64,000 nt of DNA from positions 7,130,690 to 7,194,689 of the forward strand of contig CM065328.1 in NCBI GenBank assembly GCA_033032175.1. Reading direction: 5' to 3'. Below are positions 1 through 11,146 of this stretch, piece after piece. This DNA comes from Saturnia japonica (lineage: Eukaryota > Arthropoda > Insecta > Lepidoptera > Saturniidae). The translations under genes were made by a program, and so were the position numbers. The notes below the pieces were generated by a model. That model was not told where the DNA came from. It ran no database searches and was given only the letters and a program-made list of their open reading frames with translations. How positions within the stretch are numbered: the first letter of the stretch is position 1; each line of letters opens with the position of its first letter.

Positions 1-825
1 ACATTAAGCTTCCCGTTTACAAAATTTCATAAGAACCAGTCAAGCCGATTTTGAGTTAAATCCGGACGTGCAAACAGAGACAACAAAAATGAAATGGCAT
101 TTTCGTGATCGTAGTCTTTATAGGATATCTTTAGGGAAATTTGGAAAAAAAATACTAGTACAGATAATACAGATAATTAACTCATATGTTGTCTATGATA
201 AAAAAGGTAAAATGATGATGGGTCGGTCAACTGGTCGATCGACGTGAATTCGAATTTTCTGTAAGCGCAGAGGGTTAATCACGAACTACTATAGAAAATG
301 TAATCGTATCGAGTGCGTAAACAATTTGTATGAAGATCGTACAGCGCTCCTACTGGGCGTAAATTGAACTAAGTATCGCGATCGCAAACACTTTAGACTT
401 AACGTAGCGTCTCGATACTCGACACTCGATTCACGTGACCGATGTAATTGTATGAAATATGAATCACGAACCTTTATTTTGACGTACGCTAGCGCATGTC
501 ACGTTAACGACTTTCTCACTTACATTTTGTTAGTGAAAAGGGTTGCGTAAAGCAATTTTGCAATTTATTTTTAGTGAATTTAAGTTTTATTTATTTAGTA
601 TATATACATATTCGTGTCTTATTTTTGCTTGTAAATTTTATTTAGAATTTATATTTGTTTTAAAAATGCAAAGTTCTCTAGTACTTGAACGAAAATGCAT
701 TATTTTATTATTTAGCTACGAGTTTGATTGAAGAAAATGAAGAAAGAATAACTAGGTAAGTTAATATAACTGTTATTGCTATCATTCATTATCATCCAAA
801 AACACAATTTTTAACGCAAAAAAAA
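1..825. other. AT-rich intergenic DNA, nothing recognised
   Basis: I see no supported gene, repeat or RNA here. A 62-codon open frame at 543-731 is hydrophobic and AT-driven with no recognisable domain, so I do not call it. Confidence 0.5.
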
Positions 826-1035
826 AAAACAATTTCAATGATTTTGAGGAGTTTCCTGGTGTATCTTTGAAGTCGAAGGTCCAATGCCATAAAATATGAC
901 CATTGAGGTATCCCTTTTTAACGAAAAAAGAACTATCTAAATCGCTTCATAAACAAAGAAGTTATGACTGAACTCCATAAAAAAATACATTCGAATTGAG
1001 TGACCTCCCGTCTTTTGTTGAAGTCAGTTAATAAA
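826..1035 (+). repeat. Dispersed repeat family A (GAAGTCGG-ended), copy 1
   Basis: This segment shares a common order of phrases with 10455-10677, 13060-13287 and 59175-59345: an A-rich start, TTCAATGATTTTGA, CTGGTGTATCTTTGAAGTCG, a stretch with AACAAAGAAGTTATGA, then ATTCGAATTGA and a CCTCC...TTTTTTGAAGTCAGTTAA end. The copies are diverged and carry no ORF, so this is a non-autonomous interspersed repeat. The CCGACTTC end recurs in the opposite orientation at 41636. I do not know the parent element. Confidence 0.75.
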
Positions 1036-4000
1036 GTATACAAATAAAGCTATATAGTTAAATATATATACATATGCAACTAAGTGAAACGTGTAAAACT
1101 TTCTATAAAACTGTTTAGAAATATAATTAAATTAATCATTTCAAAGGTATTCTATGTTTAAACACTTTAAACTGGTAACCACTTAAATTACTTGTGAAAT
1201 ATTCAGTTTTTTTTAATTTAGGCTTTAAAATGTTTTTCAAATATAACTTTTTGTCGTAAATTTTTCGTCTTTAAATTTCATAAAAGTAGACCCCCACTGC
1301 TGTTAAAAAGTAAAAATTCTTTGGTTCTCGAGGGAAAGCCATAGATTTAGGTTCAGAAAAGCTAGTTGACAAGTGAACAAATGAGTGCAAGACTGGCTCT
1401 AATTTGGGCCAATGCGGACAGATTACGTTTACTTACCGCACCGCCAACGGGCTACGTTCAACCCTTACTACGGGTTAAACGTCTGATATTTTACCCTTAA
1501 ATATCTGATTTATTATTTTCATTAAAAAAATAATAGTACCCAAAAAGGGTAAAGTATATATTGTAGAAAAAAAGAACTTTAAGAAGAAGAGGTTATACTT
1601 CATTTGCTTAAACAAAACAAAAATAACTCCAAAATTGTTATCCCGCGTGCCAACAATATGATTAATGATAATAATGTAATTTCTATAAAAGAGAATAATA
1701 TTTATTTATAACCGTTAATTCCTCTAACCTAGAGAAGATCGCAGGTACTTGAAGTTTCTGACTAAAATCCCGGTCTGTCTTGTTAGTAATGGTGTTGGAT
1801 TCTTATTAATACATTTGTGTTGTTTGATCCTACATATTAGAATACAAGGTGGCATTTTGTATAATAAAGCTTCTTTATTGTGCTCAAGTGAAGTTGATTG
1901 TACTATATAATACGGTACTTTAATTCTGACATAGCACAAAAACTCCCAGAAAAATTATATCAAGGGAGCCATCTTTTTGTTAGAATACTGAAATCATCAT
2001 ACCGGAGACTACAATTAATAAATTGTACTAATAGTAAGTAAATTAATCTTTTGTAGGCATAACAATGTTCACCCTACAACGCTACACTTGAAACGATTGA
2101 ACAATGGACACGTTGGTGAAATTTGGTTTATAACTTTATTAGACATTAAAATAATCGTAAAGTATTGCGTACACCTGTAATTTGTTTTGTATAAAATAAT
2201 TTGTAGATAAAATTTAATTTTTAAACTACAAATAAGTTTGTAACAAGACGGTAGCTCCCTTGTTAGAATTGGTCAGGTATTTTTTGTAGTCACTCATAAT
2301 GCATGTTCCTTGATAAAAAGTTAATTTACGTCTGCACGATATCTAAACTAAATCACGTGAAATGTTATCAATATAGAATCAAATAGTTAATATTTATTTA
2401 TAAATAAAATGACAGAGGTTTGCCGTTGTGCGCGCATCGGAATAGGTTTTGTCGAATTTTCTTTCTTTTACTTCTTAAATACTTGATACTTACGTATAAA
2501 AAATTATCACGATATTTTCTTAAACAAAAATTCTATAGTTAACAAATAAGGAGCCAAGAATCCGCCAAAAACTTCTAAAGCAAATTTAAAAAATAATCCT
2601 TGTTAATGTTAAACGTTTATTGGTATTCCTTAAATACATTAATTAATATTTCATCAACATCTTAAAGCCAGTTCGAGTAACGTGTTGAAATGTACAAAAA
2701 AAACCATAGTAGTGGTAATTCGCTAAATAACGTGAAATAAAGCGCTCGGGTTTTCGTCATTACCGGCCTCCTAAGCGAGATTGTTCAGCCAATAGTCCGT
2801 CCTATTGTTTGTTTATTCCGTTTGTTACCACAATACTGGGTTATTTGATTTTTTCCAAACACTGTGGGATAATAACCGAGGCTTTGATATTCAAGTTAAT
2901 GTTATTTTTAAATGATTTATGATGGATTTTACACAAAAAATGCTTATTATTATTATTATTGTTATAATATGAGCCAGTCTTTGCCAGACTTTGACTTCTG
3001 AGACCTTGGTTTCAGGCTGAGGTTTGGCTTAGCTTTATTGGCCTAGCCAAGCGAATACTAGAATGCCTATCACTATGCTAAGTAATCATAAATTGATATA
3101 CTTTTAAAAACTCTTACATCGAAATATGTTTCGAAAAAAAGTGAACAAACGAGCAAAATTGTTTGTGAACGCGATTTTACAACAACTCAGAGAAGCGTTT
3201 GATTTAAGCAAATTACTGGGTGCATTATTTACCCGTGTACACTGGCGGCCGAATGCAATCTTAGTTCTTTTTATGTTTTTTGACGTGTGGCTTAGAAAAG
3301 GTTAGTTTCGTTACAAGCTAGTACATGGTATGTGCTAGACTGTCCTCATTTGTTAAATCAAATAAACCTTAACACTTCCTTACAAATTACCTAGAACTCT
3401 CACTTAGCATTTGTACCATTTAAACCTAAAACCTTTAAAAGTAATTTAGGGAAATTCTCCTGCGTGAATAGAATCCAAAAACAAAATCTACAACAGCATA
3501 AACAAGGATCCCAACATAGACATATTTGGCCAAAGTTACAAATGCTACAGAGAAAATATTTTGAAACACATGTGTAGTGACTAAGTACCTAAGTTATTTA
3601 TCTATATTATCTTGATTTGATGTACATTTAAACTTATTTACACTACTTATTTTTAGCATGTCAGAGCAATCTTTAATTAAGGCAATACTTAAATTCTAAT
3701 TTAAGGATGTATTGTAGTTTTAATTTTAGTGAAGTGTATGTCTCGTTGGCTTAATTGAAATATCTGGGTGACCGAGCTTTGTTCGGTGTCTTAAAAGAAC
3801 ACCTATCTAGGCATACTTGGAATGTAAAACATTATCTAAATACGAAGTTTCATTAATATGAGTTAATATGAGAGTTGCGCGCGCATTATGTGACGGAAGT
3901 GTGACATGATGAAATTAGCTATCAATGATGATAATGTAAGTTCATTTTACAGTTTTTTTTAACTATGAAAAATTACTTTAAATTTAAAAAATACATCATT

Positions 4001-4105
4001 TGGCTCGCTGGCACAATGAATAAAATTTTGAAATACTTTAAACTTACATTGAATAACTTATTTAAATTTCTTTAATTTTATCAATTTGACTATATAGCAG
4101 TTCAC
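1036..4105. other. Intergenic DNA with short repeats
   Basis: No gene is supported. A short repeat (AACAAGACGGTAGCTCCCTTG at about 2247) recurs at 23650, and a related inverted version lies at about 1952-1975. A TTA/ATT microsatellite lies near 2940-2962. At 3880-3925 the phrase GTGACGGAAGTGTGACATGATGAA is shared with 12955, part of dispersed family E. The rest is anonymous. Confidence 0.55.
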
Positions 4106-4119
4106 AGTATATAACAGTT
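4106..4119 (+). repeat. Left target-site duplication of the RTE LINE
   Basis: AGTATATAACAGTT here matches ACTATATAACAGTT at 7221-7234 with one mismatch. LINE coding sequence starts at the very next base and LINE 3' sequence ends directly before the right copy, as expected for target-primed insertion. A similar 14-mer at 4089-4102 also matches with one mismatch but is not adjacent to the LINE. Confidence 0.7.
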
Positions 4120-5131
4120 AGAGTTTTGACAGAGAAGCATCGGCTCAATAAAGAAGATTTGCACCTCATCTTCATCGACTTAGAAAAGGCGTTTGATAGG
4201 GTACCACGCAGACTAGTTTGGCAAACTTTGAGGGCCCAACAACTGCCAGATTTATACATAAAACTAGTCCAAGATATATACACTGACGTTTGTACTAGAG
4301 TCAAAAGTCCCGCAGGTCTGACGGAAGAGTTCGAGGTTGGGGTAGGAGTTCATCATTCTGCCTTTAGTTCGTTGCTTTTCAACCTAGTAATGGATTTCGC
4401 TACAAAACATATCCAAGCGCCAATGCCCTGGAACCTCCTGTATGCAGACGATATTGTTCTAATAGCCAAATCAACAACCGAGTTGCAAACCACATTGACC
4501 ACATGGATTATAGTTCTGAAGTCCGTAGGTCTAAAAGTAAGTAGAGCAAAGACTGAACATTTACAATGCCAATTTATTAACAACTGTAGCCCAGCCACAA
4601 TCTACTACCCAGATCGTACGCCTGTGCCCAAAACAAATAAATTCAAATACCTAGGCTCGAGTGACCGATCATCACAGACCAAGGAGACGTCGATGCTGAT
4701 GTAGATCAATAACTAGAGTCTTAATTCGATGCTCGTATGCCAATAAGAACTAAAGGTAAGATCTACAGAACGGTGGTGAGACCGGCCTTGATGTACGGAG
4801 CGGAATGTCGGCCAGTAATAAAGACGCATGTACAAAAGCTTCACAATGCCGAGATGAAGATGCTGAGATGATCTGGAGGTGTAACGAGACTAGACAAAGT
4901 ACGAAACGAGCATATCCGTGGTAGTTTCAAAGTCACCCCTATATCAGAGAAACTAACCGAGAGCCGTCTCAGATGGTATGGTCACGTAATGCGAAAAGAC
5001 GAGGAACATGTAGTGAAGCAAGCATTACAACTACCTGAATATAAGAGAGGTAGAGGAAGACCTCCGGCTACGTGGTGGACTTGCATGACGATACTCCTAT
5101 TGAAGGAAGAACTCCCCGACCCGACAACCCA
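4120..5131 (+). pseudogene. RTE-type reverse transcriptase, 5' truncated and frameshifted
   Basis: RNA-directed DNA polymerase fragment. The open frame 4120-4704 starts inside the RT with LTEKHRL, then motif A (FIDLEKAFDRVPR), a degraded motif B (GVHHSAFSSLLFN, where a G in the usual QGSxLSP-type core is lost) and motif C (LLYADDIVLIA, with the catalytic YADD). The frame then stops. The C-terminal region characteristic of RTE proteins continues in another frame from about 4733 (RPALMYGAEC, RWYGHVMRKDEE, RGRGRPPATWW) with at least one in-frame stop. The last codons lie beyond the inserted element, around 7139-7196. Clearly dead. Confidence 0.88.
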
Positions 5132-5132
5132 G

Positions 5133-5578
5133 TAGCCCAGTCATATTAGGGCTTTCACCTCGGAATGAAAGATAATAAGCTGCAAATTGGTATGAACCTT
5201 TGTTTTGTCATTCTAAATGTTGTCTCAAAAGTCACAATCGTTATCGTGTCCGCGTCTCAAGATATTCAAGGTCAAAGGTCACAAAAATCGGTTTTTCGCG
5301 AATATCTGGCTTCCTATCGGTTAAATGAGATTTGCATTTATTATAAAAGTTGTAGGCTATAAAATTCCCTACAACTTTTGTTTAAACTTTTTTTTCATAC
5401 AACCAACCGTTTTGAAGGTAGAGCGCGAAGAGTGCACATCGTACAGTCATATACGGCCTAATGCAAGGTCAAGCGTGAGTTATGGTTATCAGTACGTTAT
5501 AAAGTCAATTATTTACTTGGAAATTATAATTATTAAACAATGCCTATTATTTATGTACTAACTATTAATTATTTATAT
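5133..5578 (+). repeat. Left terminal inverted repeat (446 bp)
   Basis: Pairs with 6683-7137. The main difference is about 9 extra bases near the right outer end, where the right arm has a T/A-rich stretch in place of GCTTTCAC. Both arms contain the same accidental 78-codon frame, which explains why an apparently conserved small ORF appears in opposite orientations at 5325-5561 and 6700-6936. Confidence 0.92.
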
Positions 5579-5583
5579 TTGAC

Positions 5584-6492
5584 ATGCTTGTTGAAAAATT
5601 TAAAACTGTTAATATCACAACAAAACAAGCCAGAGATGATGCTGATGTTCTCATCATTGACACAGCTATTGCCTTATCAGAACATCAAAAGACTGCTGTC
5701 ATCATAGGAGAAGATATCGATTTGCTCGTTATTTTAATTGGACGTACTCAGTCACATCATCAGGAAATTTTTTTGAAAAAAGTTGGCAAAGGCAATGTCA
5801 AAACACAAATATATTCTACTAAAAGTTTTGACCAATATCCTCGTACTAAAAAGCACATTTTATTTTTACACGCATTCAGTGGCTGTGACACGACTTCTGC
5901 GCTATTTAAAAAAGGAAAAAAAACTGTTACTAGAGCATTGGAAAAAATTCCTGATTTAGATAAACTGGTGGAAGTATTTCAACAAGAAAACTGCCCAAAA
6001 CAAACATTATTAGAAAATGGAGTGCGCATCTTGTTGGCATTATATAATGCTCCAAAATCTGAGGACAACATTGATCATTTCCGCTACACGCAATTCATCA
6101 AATTTACAAAACTAAATAAACCTGTACATGTAAATGAAATCCTGGAGCCCATACGAACGTTATTACCTCCAGCACCAGCCGAACTACTAAACGTAATATT
6201 TTGCAATTGCAAAAATGGTTGTGGTTCCCGCTGTGGATGCAGAAAATCAGGGCTACAATGTTCTTTAGCTTGCGGCCAGTGCAACGGACAAGCTTGCCTC
6301 AACGCTTCACTGTATCCAAGTAATCCCGATGAAGAAAATACATATGATCCCGATATTCTGGAAGGTTTGGAGATGAACATGACAGATAATGAGGATGATG
6401 ACAATGAATCGAACATTTTTGAGCGACAAAAGAAGAAGACGACGAAGAAGAAGAAGATAATTAGCTTCCATTTCCAATTTCATTACAATTAA
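5584..6492 (+). CDS. FEN1/XPG-like nuclease fragment fused to CXC domain
   Basis: 302 codons. Residues about 15-125 resemble the second half of the FEN1/XPG PIN fold: an acidic stretch ARDDADVLIID (D18, D19, D21, D26), GEDIDLLVI (D44, D46; compare the TEDMDCL block of FEN1) and FSGCDTTSALFKKGKK (D102; compare the LGCDYC block with the following helix-hairpin region). Residues 207-238 hold nine cysteines (207, 209, 213, 217, 219, 226, 230, 233, 238) in the spacing of a tesmin/TSO1 CXC DNA-binding domain. An acidic stretch (about 256-280) and a lysine-rich, NLS-like tail (281-291) follow. The first FEN1 acidic cluster is absent, so the protein lacks its N-terminal half. The frame begins within 10 bp of the inner TIR end (in-frame stop at 5566-5568), suggesting internal truncation. 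Catalytic competence is unlikely. The FEN1 assignment is motif-based inference; the CXC call is firmer. Confidence 0.75.
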   Translation: MLVEKFKTVNITTKQARDDADVLIIDTAIALSEHQKTAVIIGEDIDLLVILIGRTQSHHQEIFLKKVGKGNVKTQIYSTKSFDQYPRTKKHILFLHAFSGCDTTSALFKKGKKTVTRALEKIPDLDKLVEVFQQENCPKQTLLENGVRILLALYNAPKSEDNIDHFRYTQFIKFTKLNKPVHVNEILEPIRTLLPPAPAELLNVIFCNCKNGCGSRCGCRKSGLQCSLACGQCNGQACLNASLYPSNPDEENTYDPDILEGLEMNMTDNEDDDNESNIFERQKKKTTKKKKIISFHFQFHYN

Positions 6493-6682
6493 AATCAACA
6501 AAGATACTTTTGATATTTGAACTCACATTTTGACAAATGTATATTATGCCGTATTTAATAATAAATAAAAATATGTGTAAAATATATACTCTTACTATCA
6601 TTTTAACTTAAAATAAAACTAAAATATATAATCCAGAATTAATAATATTTTATACTTAAATAGTTAAATATGAATAATTTAT

Positions 6683-7137
6683 ATATAAATAATTAATAGT
6701 TAGTACATAAATAATAGGCATTGTTTAATAATTATAATTTCCAAGTAAATAATTGACTTTATAACGTACTGATAACCATAACTCACGCTTGACCTTGCAT
6801 TAGGCCGTATATGACTGTACGATGTGCACTCTTCGCGCTCTACCTTCAAAACGGTTGGTTGTATGAAAAAACAGTTTAAACAAAAGTTGTAGGGAATTTT
6901 ATAGCCTACAACTTTTATAATAAATGCAAATCTCATTTAACCGATAGGAAGCCAGATATTCGCGAAAAACCGATTTTTGTGACCTTTGACCTTGAATATC
7001 TTGAGACGCGGACACGATAACGATTGTGACTTTTGAGACAACATTTAGAATGACAAAACAAAGGTTCATACCAATTTGCAGCTTATTATCTTTCTTTCCG
7101 AGGTTGACCCCTTTTTTTACCTAATATGACTGGGCTA
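6683..7137 (-). repeat. Right terminal inverted repeat (455 bp)
   Basis: Reverse complement of 5133-5578, from ATATAAAT at the inner end to TGGGCTA at the outer end. The outer 18 bases match the left arm exactly. The flanking CAG at 7138-7140 duplicates CAG at 5130-5132. Confidence 0.92.
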
Positions 7138-7220
7138 CAGGACAGATCAACCTGGCTCCGAAAAATTAGGAGAGCCAACCCCATTTAAAGTGGGATAAGG
7201 CTGGGAAGAAGAAGAAGAAG

Positions 7221-7234
7221 ACTATATAACAGTT
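7221..7234 (+). repeat. Right target-site duplication of the RTE LINE
   Basis: ACTATATAACAGTT directly after the GAA-rich LINE tail; 13 of 14 bases match 4106-4119. Confidence 0.7.
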
Positions 7235-9097
7235 CTTTAGGATTTAAATATTGTATGATTCTATTTACACAATTTTACGGCATAAAAAATCTAGGTGTTT
7301 TTAAATTGTAGACGCAGTTGCATATCTATTAAGCGATGTTATTTTAAAAATGTACTTCTGTATCACCGAGGGAATATTCTGCAACGTATTTTGAAAAGCA
7401 ACGAGTTATGCAAATGTAGACCGTTTTCATGTCCGCCAGTGTACAAAATGACACGGAGAAATGAACACGCTGTCAAATACCGGAGAAGGAAGCCGGGAAA
7501 TGATAAATATGCAAGAAATAGCTTTGCGTGTATGTTTGTTTTATCGTGTGGTGAATAAAGGGAATTGGTTACGAGTTTAATGCGTTTAGTTGTTTTTTAG
7601 GATCCTATTTAAGGGTAAGGCGTGCAGCAAACTGATACCACTTCTTTACATTTGGTAGTTAAATTCTAAACATCTCGTTTTGTAATCAGACAGTGTTCTA
7701 CCTAGGACAACTAGGACCTACCTACCTAGGACCTAGCGTATGACCTAAAACTCATATGAATAAATTCATAAAGGCCTTACGAGAAAATTCTGGTAGCGAT
7801 TAGTCCATACTAAGGTATTACTTTGTTTTATCTTTGGATAATGGCACAAGAGTAAATATTTTCATACTATATATACTTTATTTTATTAATATACCTTAAA
7901 TTAATTTTTATAAGAACTAAGAAGTTTCCAAAATGTCTAAAATTGCTCTGTTAAATTGCCGCTATCAGAAATTCAGCAAAAAAATTTGATGATTAATGAA
8001 ATAAAATAAAACAAATATATTTAGGCATAACCATAGTCCTTATATTATTTTTGAAAAAATATTAAAATTGGTCTAGTTATGGAGAAGGAAATAAGAGAAA
8101 TTTGAAATTCATCTGAAAAATTCATCAAATTCATTCGGTCCGAACTGCATTTGTCTCTCCTGAGCTCTCTTCGGTTTTCCAGGCATAGTGCGATAGCAAT
8201 AGATTTCTGTTAAAAAATGTTCTTCAAATAGCTTACTGACCGCGTTTCCTCTTAAGCTTGATTATTTCATATAGGTAGTAATAACTAATGTTGGAAATAC
8301 ACTTGAGAAACGAATAAAAGAATAGCAAAAAATATAATTATTTAAATAATTAATAAATTGATTATGTTACTACATTTTACAACAGTTTATTGTATTTTAT
8401 ATAATATCGTGAAACATAAAATCGTAATATTCAAAATTTGTATTCCACTTAGGCCTAAGCGAGCAAGCAAAAATTTTTTTACGATAGAGAGTAGTGAAGA
8501 TCTTTCACGTACATTAAATGTAATCATGAAAGACATTAGACCCCTGGGTTGGCAGCGACTGTAGATAAGGGAAACTGTCGACATATTTTATTGCTTCTGC
8601 CTGTAAAATTACTTCTGAAGTAATTAAGGGGACATGATAAATTATCACCGACGGCCTGGTGAGCGTTGCAGGAAGCTGTTGAATTCATGCATGAACGCTC
8701 GAGATTCTAAGCAAAGTATTGTGCTTGAATGGAACACAAAACAAACATTACAACGATCATTTAATTAATCCTTATGTTCCGCTGCATTCGCAGTAGGTAA
8801 AGTACGCCAGTTAACAAATATTGCCATTGTTTGGTTCCTCGCATACTTGTATAGCTATTGTCTAAAATGTGGCTAATGTGTTAATGTCTAACGGTATTTT
8901 GCTTTGAGGTTCAGCAGCTGAGGTAGATATCATATTCATATTACAAAAGCGGGCAATTAGATAAATATACAACATGAGATCTCGCGAATCACTAAAAAAC
9001 AAGTTCCAAGATTTTATATCGTGATCATTTTGGTCTAAATCTACAGAAATTATATATGTATAAGTAAATATTTATATATATGAAATTTTTTCAAGTT
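7235..9097. other. Intergenic DNA, no supported gene
   Basis: Open frames at 7295-7558 (87 codons, basic, cysteine-containing) and 8358-8564 have no recognisable domain, and I do not call them. A CCTAGG-rich short tandem sits at about 7700-7736. Nothing else stands out. Confidence 0.5.
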
Positions 9098-9330
9098 ATA
9101 TTTCTTTTAGCGCGTTTAGTAGAGGGTGAAATTGAAAGCACCATGCATGTGGTGAAAAGTCCGTCATTGTGACTCGCTTTTGCGTGTCGCGTTTCGGGAT
9201 CAGCGTGTTCATATCCAGTTAAATTTATGCAGGCCAGCGTGACAGCGGTGACCGTCGACGTATTCAGATCTCTCGGTGGTCTTATCATCAGAGGCTGTAC
9301 CGTCAATTTTCTATGCTATTATTAAAAAAA
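9098..9330 (+). repeat. Dispersed repeat family E
   Basis: Contains phrases that recur elsewhere in the window: TTTTAGCGCGTTTAGTAGAG (shared with 12905), CGTGTCGCGTTTCGGGATCAG (compare 11925 and 27150), and GATCTCTCGGTGGTC with a terminal CCATCAG...ACAGTCAAT block (compare 12220-12300). The copies are diverged and partial. The end is A/T-rich. Probably a retroposed or non-autonomous repeat; the family is not identified. Confidence 0.55.
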
Positions 9331-9451
9331 ATTGTCTGTTTGTTTAAAGATTAATCCCTTAAAAACTGCTTATCCATTTGGAATTAATACAGGGTTAAAT
9401 TCAAGAAAAATCTAGGCTACAATAAATATACTTTTAATATTAAGCTACTGA

Positions 9452-9795
9452 CAAATCTATACAATTAATAAAATTGAAATGTCTGTTTGTAATGTTAAAA
9501 ATAACAGCGTTTTATAAATGCATGTGAAAGTATGTATGATACCATTACCAAAAACAACATTTTTTTTAAATTTTTGTCTGTTTATATGTTTGTTCCGGGT
9601 AATCTCCTACACGGTTGGACCGATTTTAACGGAATTTTCACTGACAGATAGCTGATGTTAAAAGGAATAACTTAGGTTGTCCGCAATAAGCTTTTTAACT
9701 TTAAAATAACCGGGAGCGGGGAGGAAAATTTGTGCGTCTGCCCGACCGATGGGATTCTGTGGTCCACGTGAACGAAGCAGCAGGCATTTCTATAT
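9452..9795 (+). mobile_element. Non-autonomous Helitron-like repeat F, forward copy
   Basis: Starts with a head ATCTATACAATTAATAAAAT followed by TGTCTGTTTGTAA. The middle contains TGTTCCGGGTAATCTC, a CGGTTGGACCGATTTT stretch, and ACTTTCACTGA-type phrases. It ends near ACGTGAACGAAGCAGCAGGC. The reverse complement of 29971-30740, and of its duplicate 33015-33782, shares the same order of blocks. No coding capacity. The 3' end resembles GCGAAGC...GCAGCTAG-type ends of short lepidopteran Helitron-like repeats, although the terminal CTAG is lost here. Confidence 0.6.
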
Positions 9796-10454
9796 ATTTG
9801 AAAAATAAATAATAAAATAAAAACAAACTGGAAGTTAGAAGAATAATATGACCTATAACCTATACATATACCATTATGTTTTTACAACGATTTCTTGTCA
9901 TTTTGCAGTCTTTATACATATTACTTTGGGAACAACAGCTTCCGAATTTAGAAAGTATAATTATGCCATAATGTATTCTACCTCTACCTCTAACTCCTAC
10001 CTACCTACCTCTAGGTAGGGCACAGATAATTTTTTTTTTGAGGTTTATCTCTAATTGGGGCATTCCACCAGAATACAAAATCGCAGCCAAATAATCTGTT
10101 GTGTTGTATATTTTCTTATTCCCATATCAAATATATTAACAAGTGTCTACGCCTGACATTTGAGAGTTTGAAAGAAACCCTTATTTTGAATAGGTATATA
10201 ATGTTAAACTTTACAATCGCTTATTGAGATAGAAAAAATATACGTTGTGGCGCGTCGGTACTTGGCTAACGAGTCTCTCAGCGCGGCGCTGGCGCAGATT
10301 CTCGTCCCACGCATCGCCAACCCCTCTCCAACCACACAGCATACCCCGCGGCAGTGCGGGGCAGTGAAGTGCGCGCGTTGACAACAAGAAAAGACATGTT
10401 AAAAGATATGGTATGAATTTTTTACGTCTTACAATACAATATTTATCAAAAAAG
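9796..10454. other. Intergenic DNA with a GC-rich patch
   Basis: Mostly AT-rich. A GC-rich island at about 10245-10385 contains GCGCGGCGCTGGCGC and ACCCCGCGGCAGTGCGGGGC, the latter able to form a short CCCCGC/GCGGGG hairpin. No coding signal is visible. A short CTACCTACCTACCT run lies at 9995-10012. Confidence 0.5.
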
Positions 10455-10677
10455 AAAACCAACGTCAATCGTTTTGATCAGTTCCCTGGTGTATCTTCGA
10501 ACTTGAGAGTCAAATGCTAATAAAATTAAAGTGGAAGCACCCTTTTCCCTATTCAACAAAAAAAGAATCATCCGTACCTATCGGTTTATAAACAAAGAAG
10601 TTATGGTTGTATATCTATTAAAAAAAAACAACAACATTCGAATTGATAACCTCCGTCTTTTTTTGAAGTCAGTTTAA
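10455..10677 (+). repeat. Dispersed repeat family A, copy 2
   Basis: Same block order as 826-1035 (TTTTGATCAGTTCCCTGGTG, TTTATAAACAAAGAAGTTAT, ATTCGAATTGATAACCTCC, TTGAAGTCAGTTTAAA end). Diverged and non-coding. Confidence 0.75.
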
Positions 10678-11146
10678 AATATATCATGTCTAGGTAGGAT
10701 ATTGAAGAAATGACATGTCATTTAGAAATTTCCTTAACATTTCATAAGTAGAAGCGAAAGCTGTATTAATCTTTACCACATGCGTGTGCATTGTTGCATG
10801 CTAACAAGTGTATAAAACATTTAAATGTCCAAGCCTGGTGAAGCTGTTAAAGGCTTTAATGGCTCCAGGGCCCTCAGCAATAGTGTAGTCAGTTAGAAAA
10901 AAATACATTGAAATATGGAATTTATAGTGATTTTTTGCTTTAAAGAAACACGGAATCACACAGCATGTAAAAAGTTAAACAAATTGCTACATATATCTCA
11001 ATCCCTCGAAAGTATTTAGGATCTAATATGAGCTAAACCGACGTACACGAAGCTTCAGACTCGTGAAACGAGCTAAATGCGGAACGGATCTCGACCAGTC
11101 GATCCGTAAGGATGAACTAACATTCAGCTGTTGATTTTTAGAGTAA
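10678..11146. other. Intergenic DNA, nothing recognised
   Basis: AT-rich sequence without a supported feature. Confidence 0.5.

Larger units (their letters stand above)
5133..7137 (+). mobile_element. Unclassified long-TIR DNA element with nuclease/CXC ORF
   Basis: A 2,005-bp element bounded by near-perfect inverted repeats of 446 bp (left) and 455 bp (right), beginning TAGCCCAGTCATATTAGG and ending with its exact complement. It sits inside the C-terminal codons of the RTE LINE: the left flank ends ACCCAG and the right begins CAGGACAG. Collapsing one CAG restores an uninterrupted LINE frame, so the target duplication is 3 bp, CAG. Between the arms are one 302-codon ORF and AATAAA signals at about 6560-6569. 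Long arms plus a short target duplication indicate a cut-and-paste-like DNA element, but I see no DDE transposase. It may be a non-autonomous derivative carrying a gene piece, or the ORF may relate to its mobility protein. Confidence 0.85.
4120..7220 (+). mobile_element. 5'-truncated RTE-type LINE, split by a later insertion
   Basis: Non-LTR retrotransposon keeping only the second half of its reverse transcriptase and its 3' end. It runs 4120-5132 and resumes at 7138-7220; the 2-kb gap is a separate inverted-repeat element. It ends in a GAAGAAGAAGAAGAAG tract, typical of RTE elements that finish in a short microsatellite rather than poly(A). The 14-bp flanking duplications still match at 13 of 14 bases. 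It lacks the endonuclease and the N-terminal half of the RT, and cannot move by itself. Confidence 0.85.

Noticed and set aside
5325..6936. Apparently conserved 78-codon ORF in opposite orientations (5325-5561 and 6700-6936)
   Set aside because: Both lie wholly within the two arms of one inverted repeat, so the similarity reflects the TIR, not protein conservation. No domain is visible.
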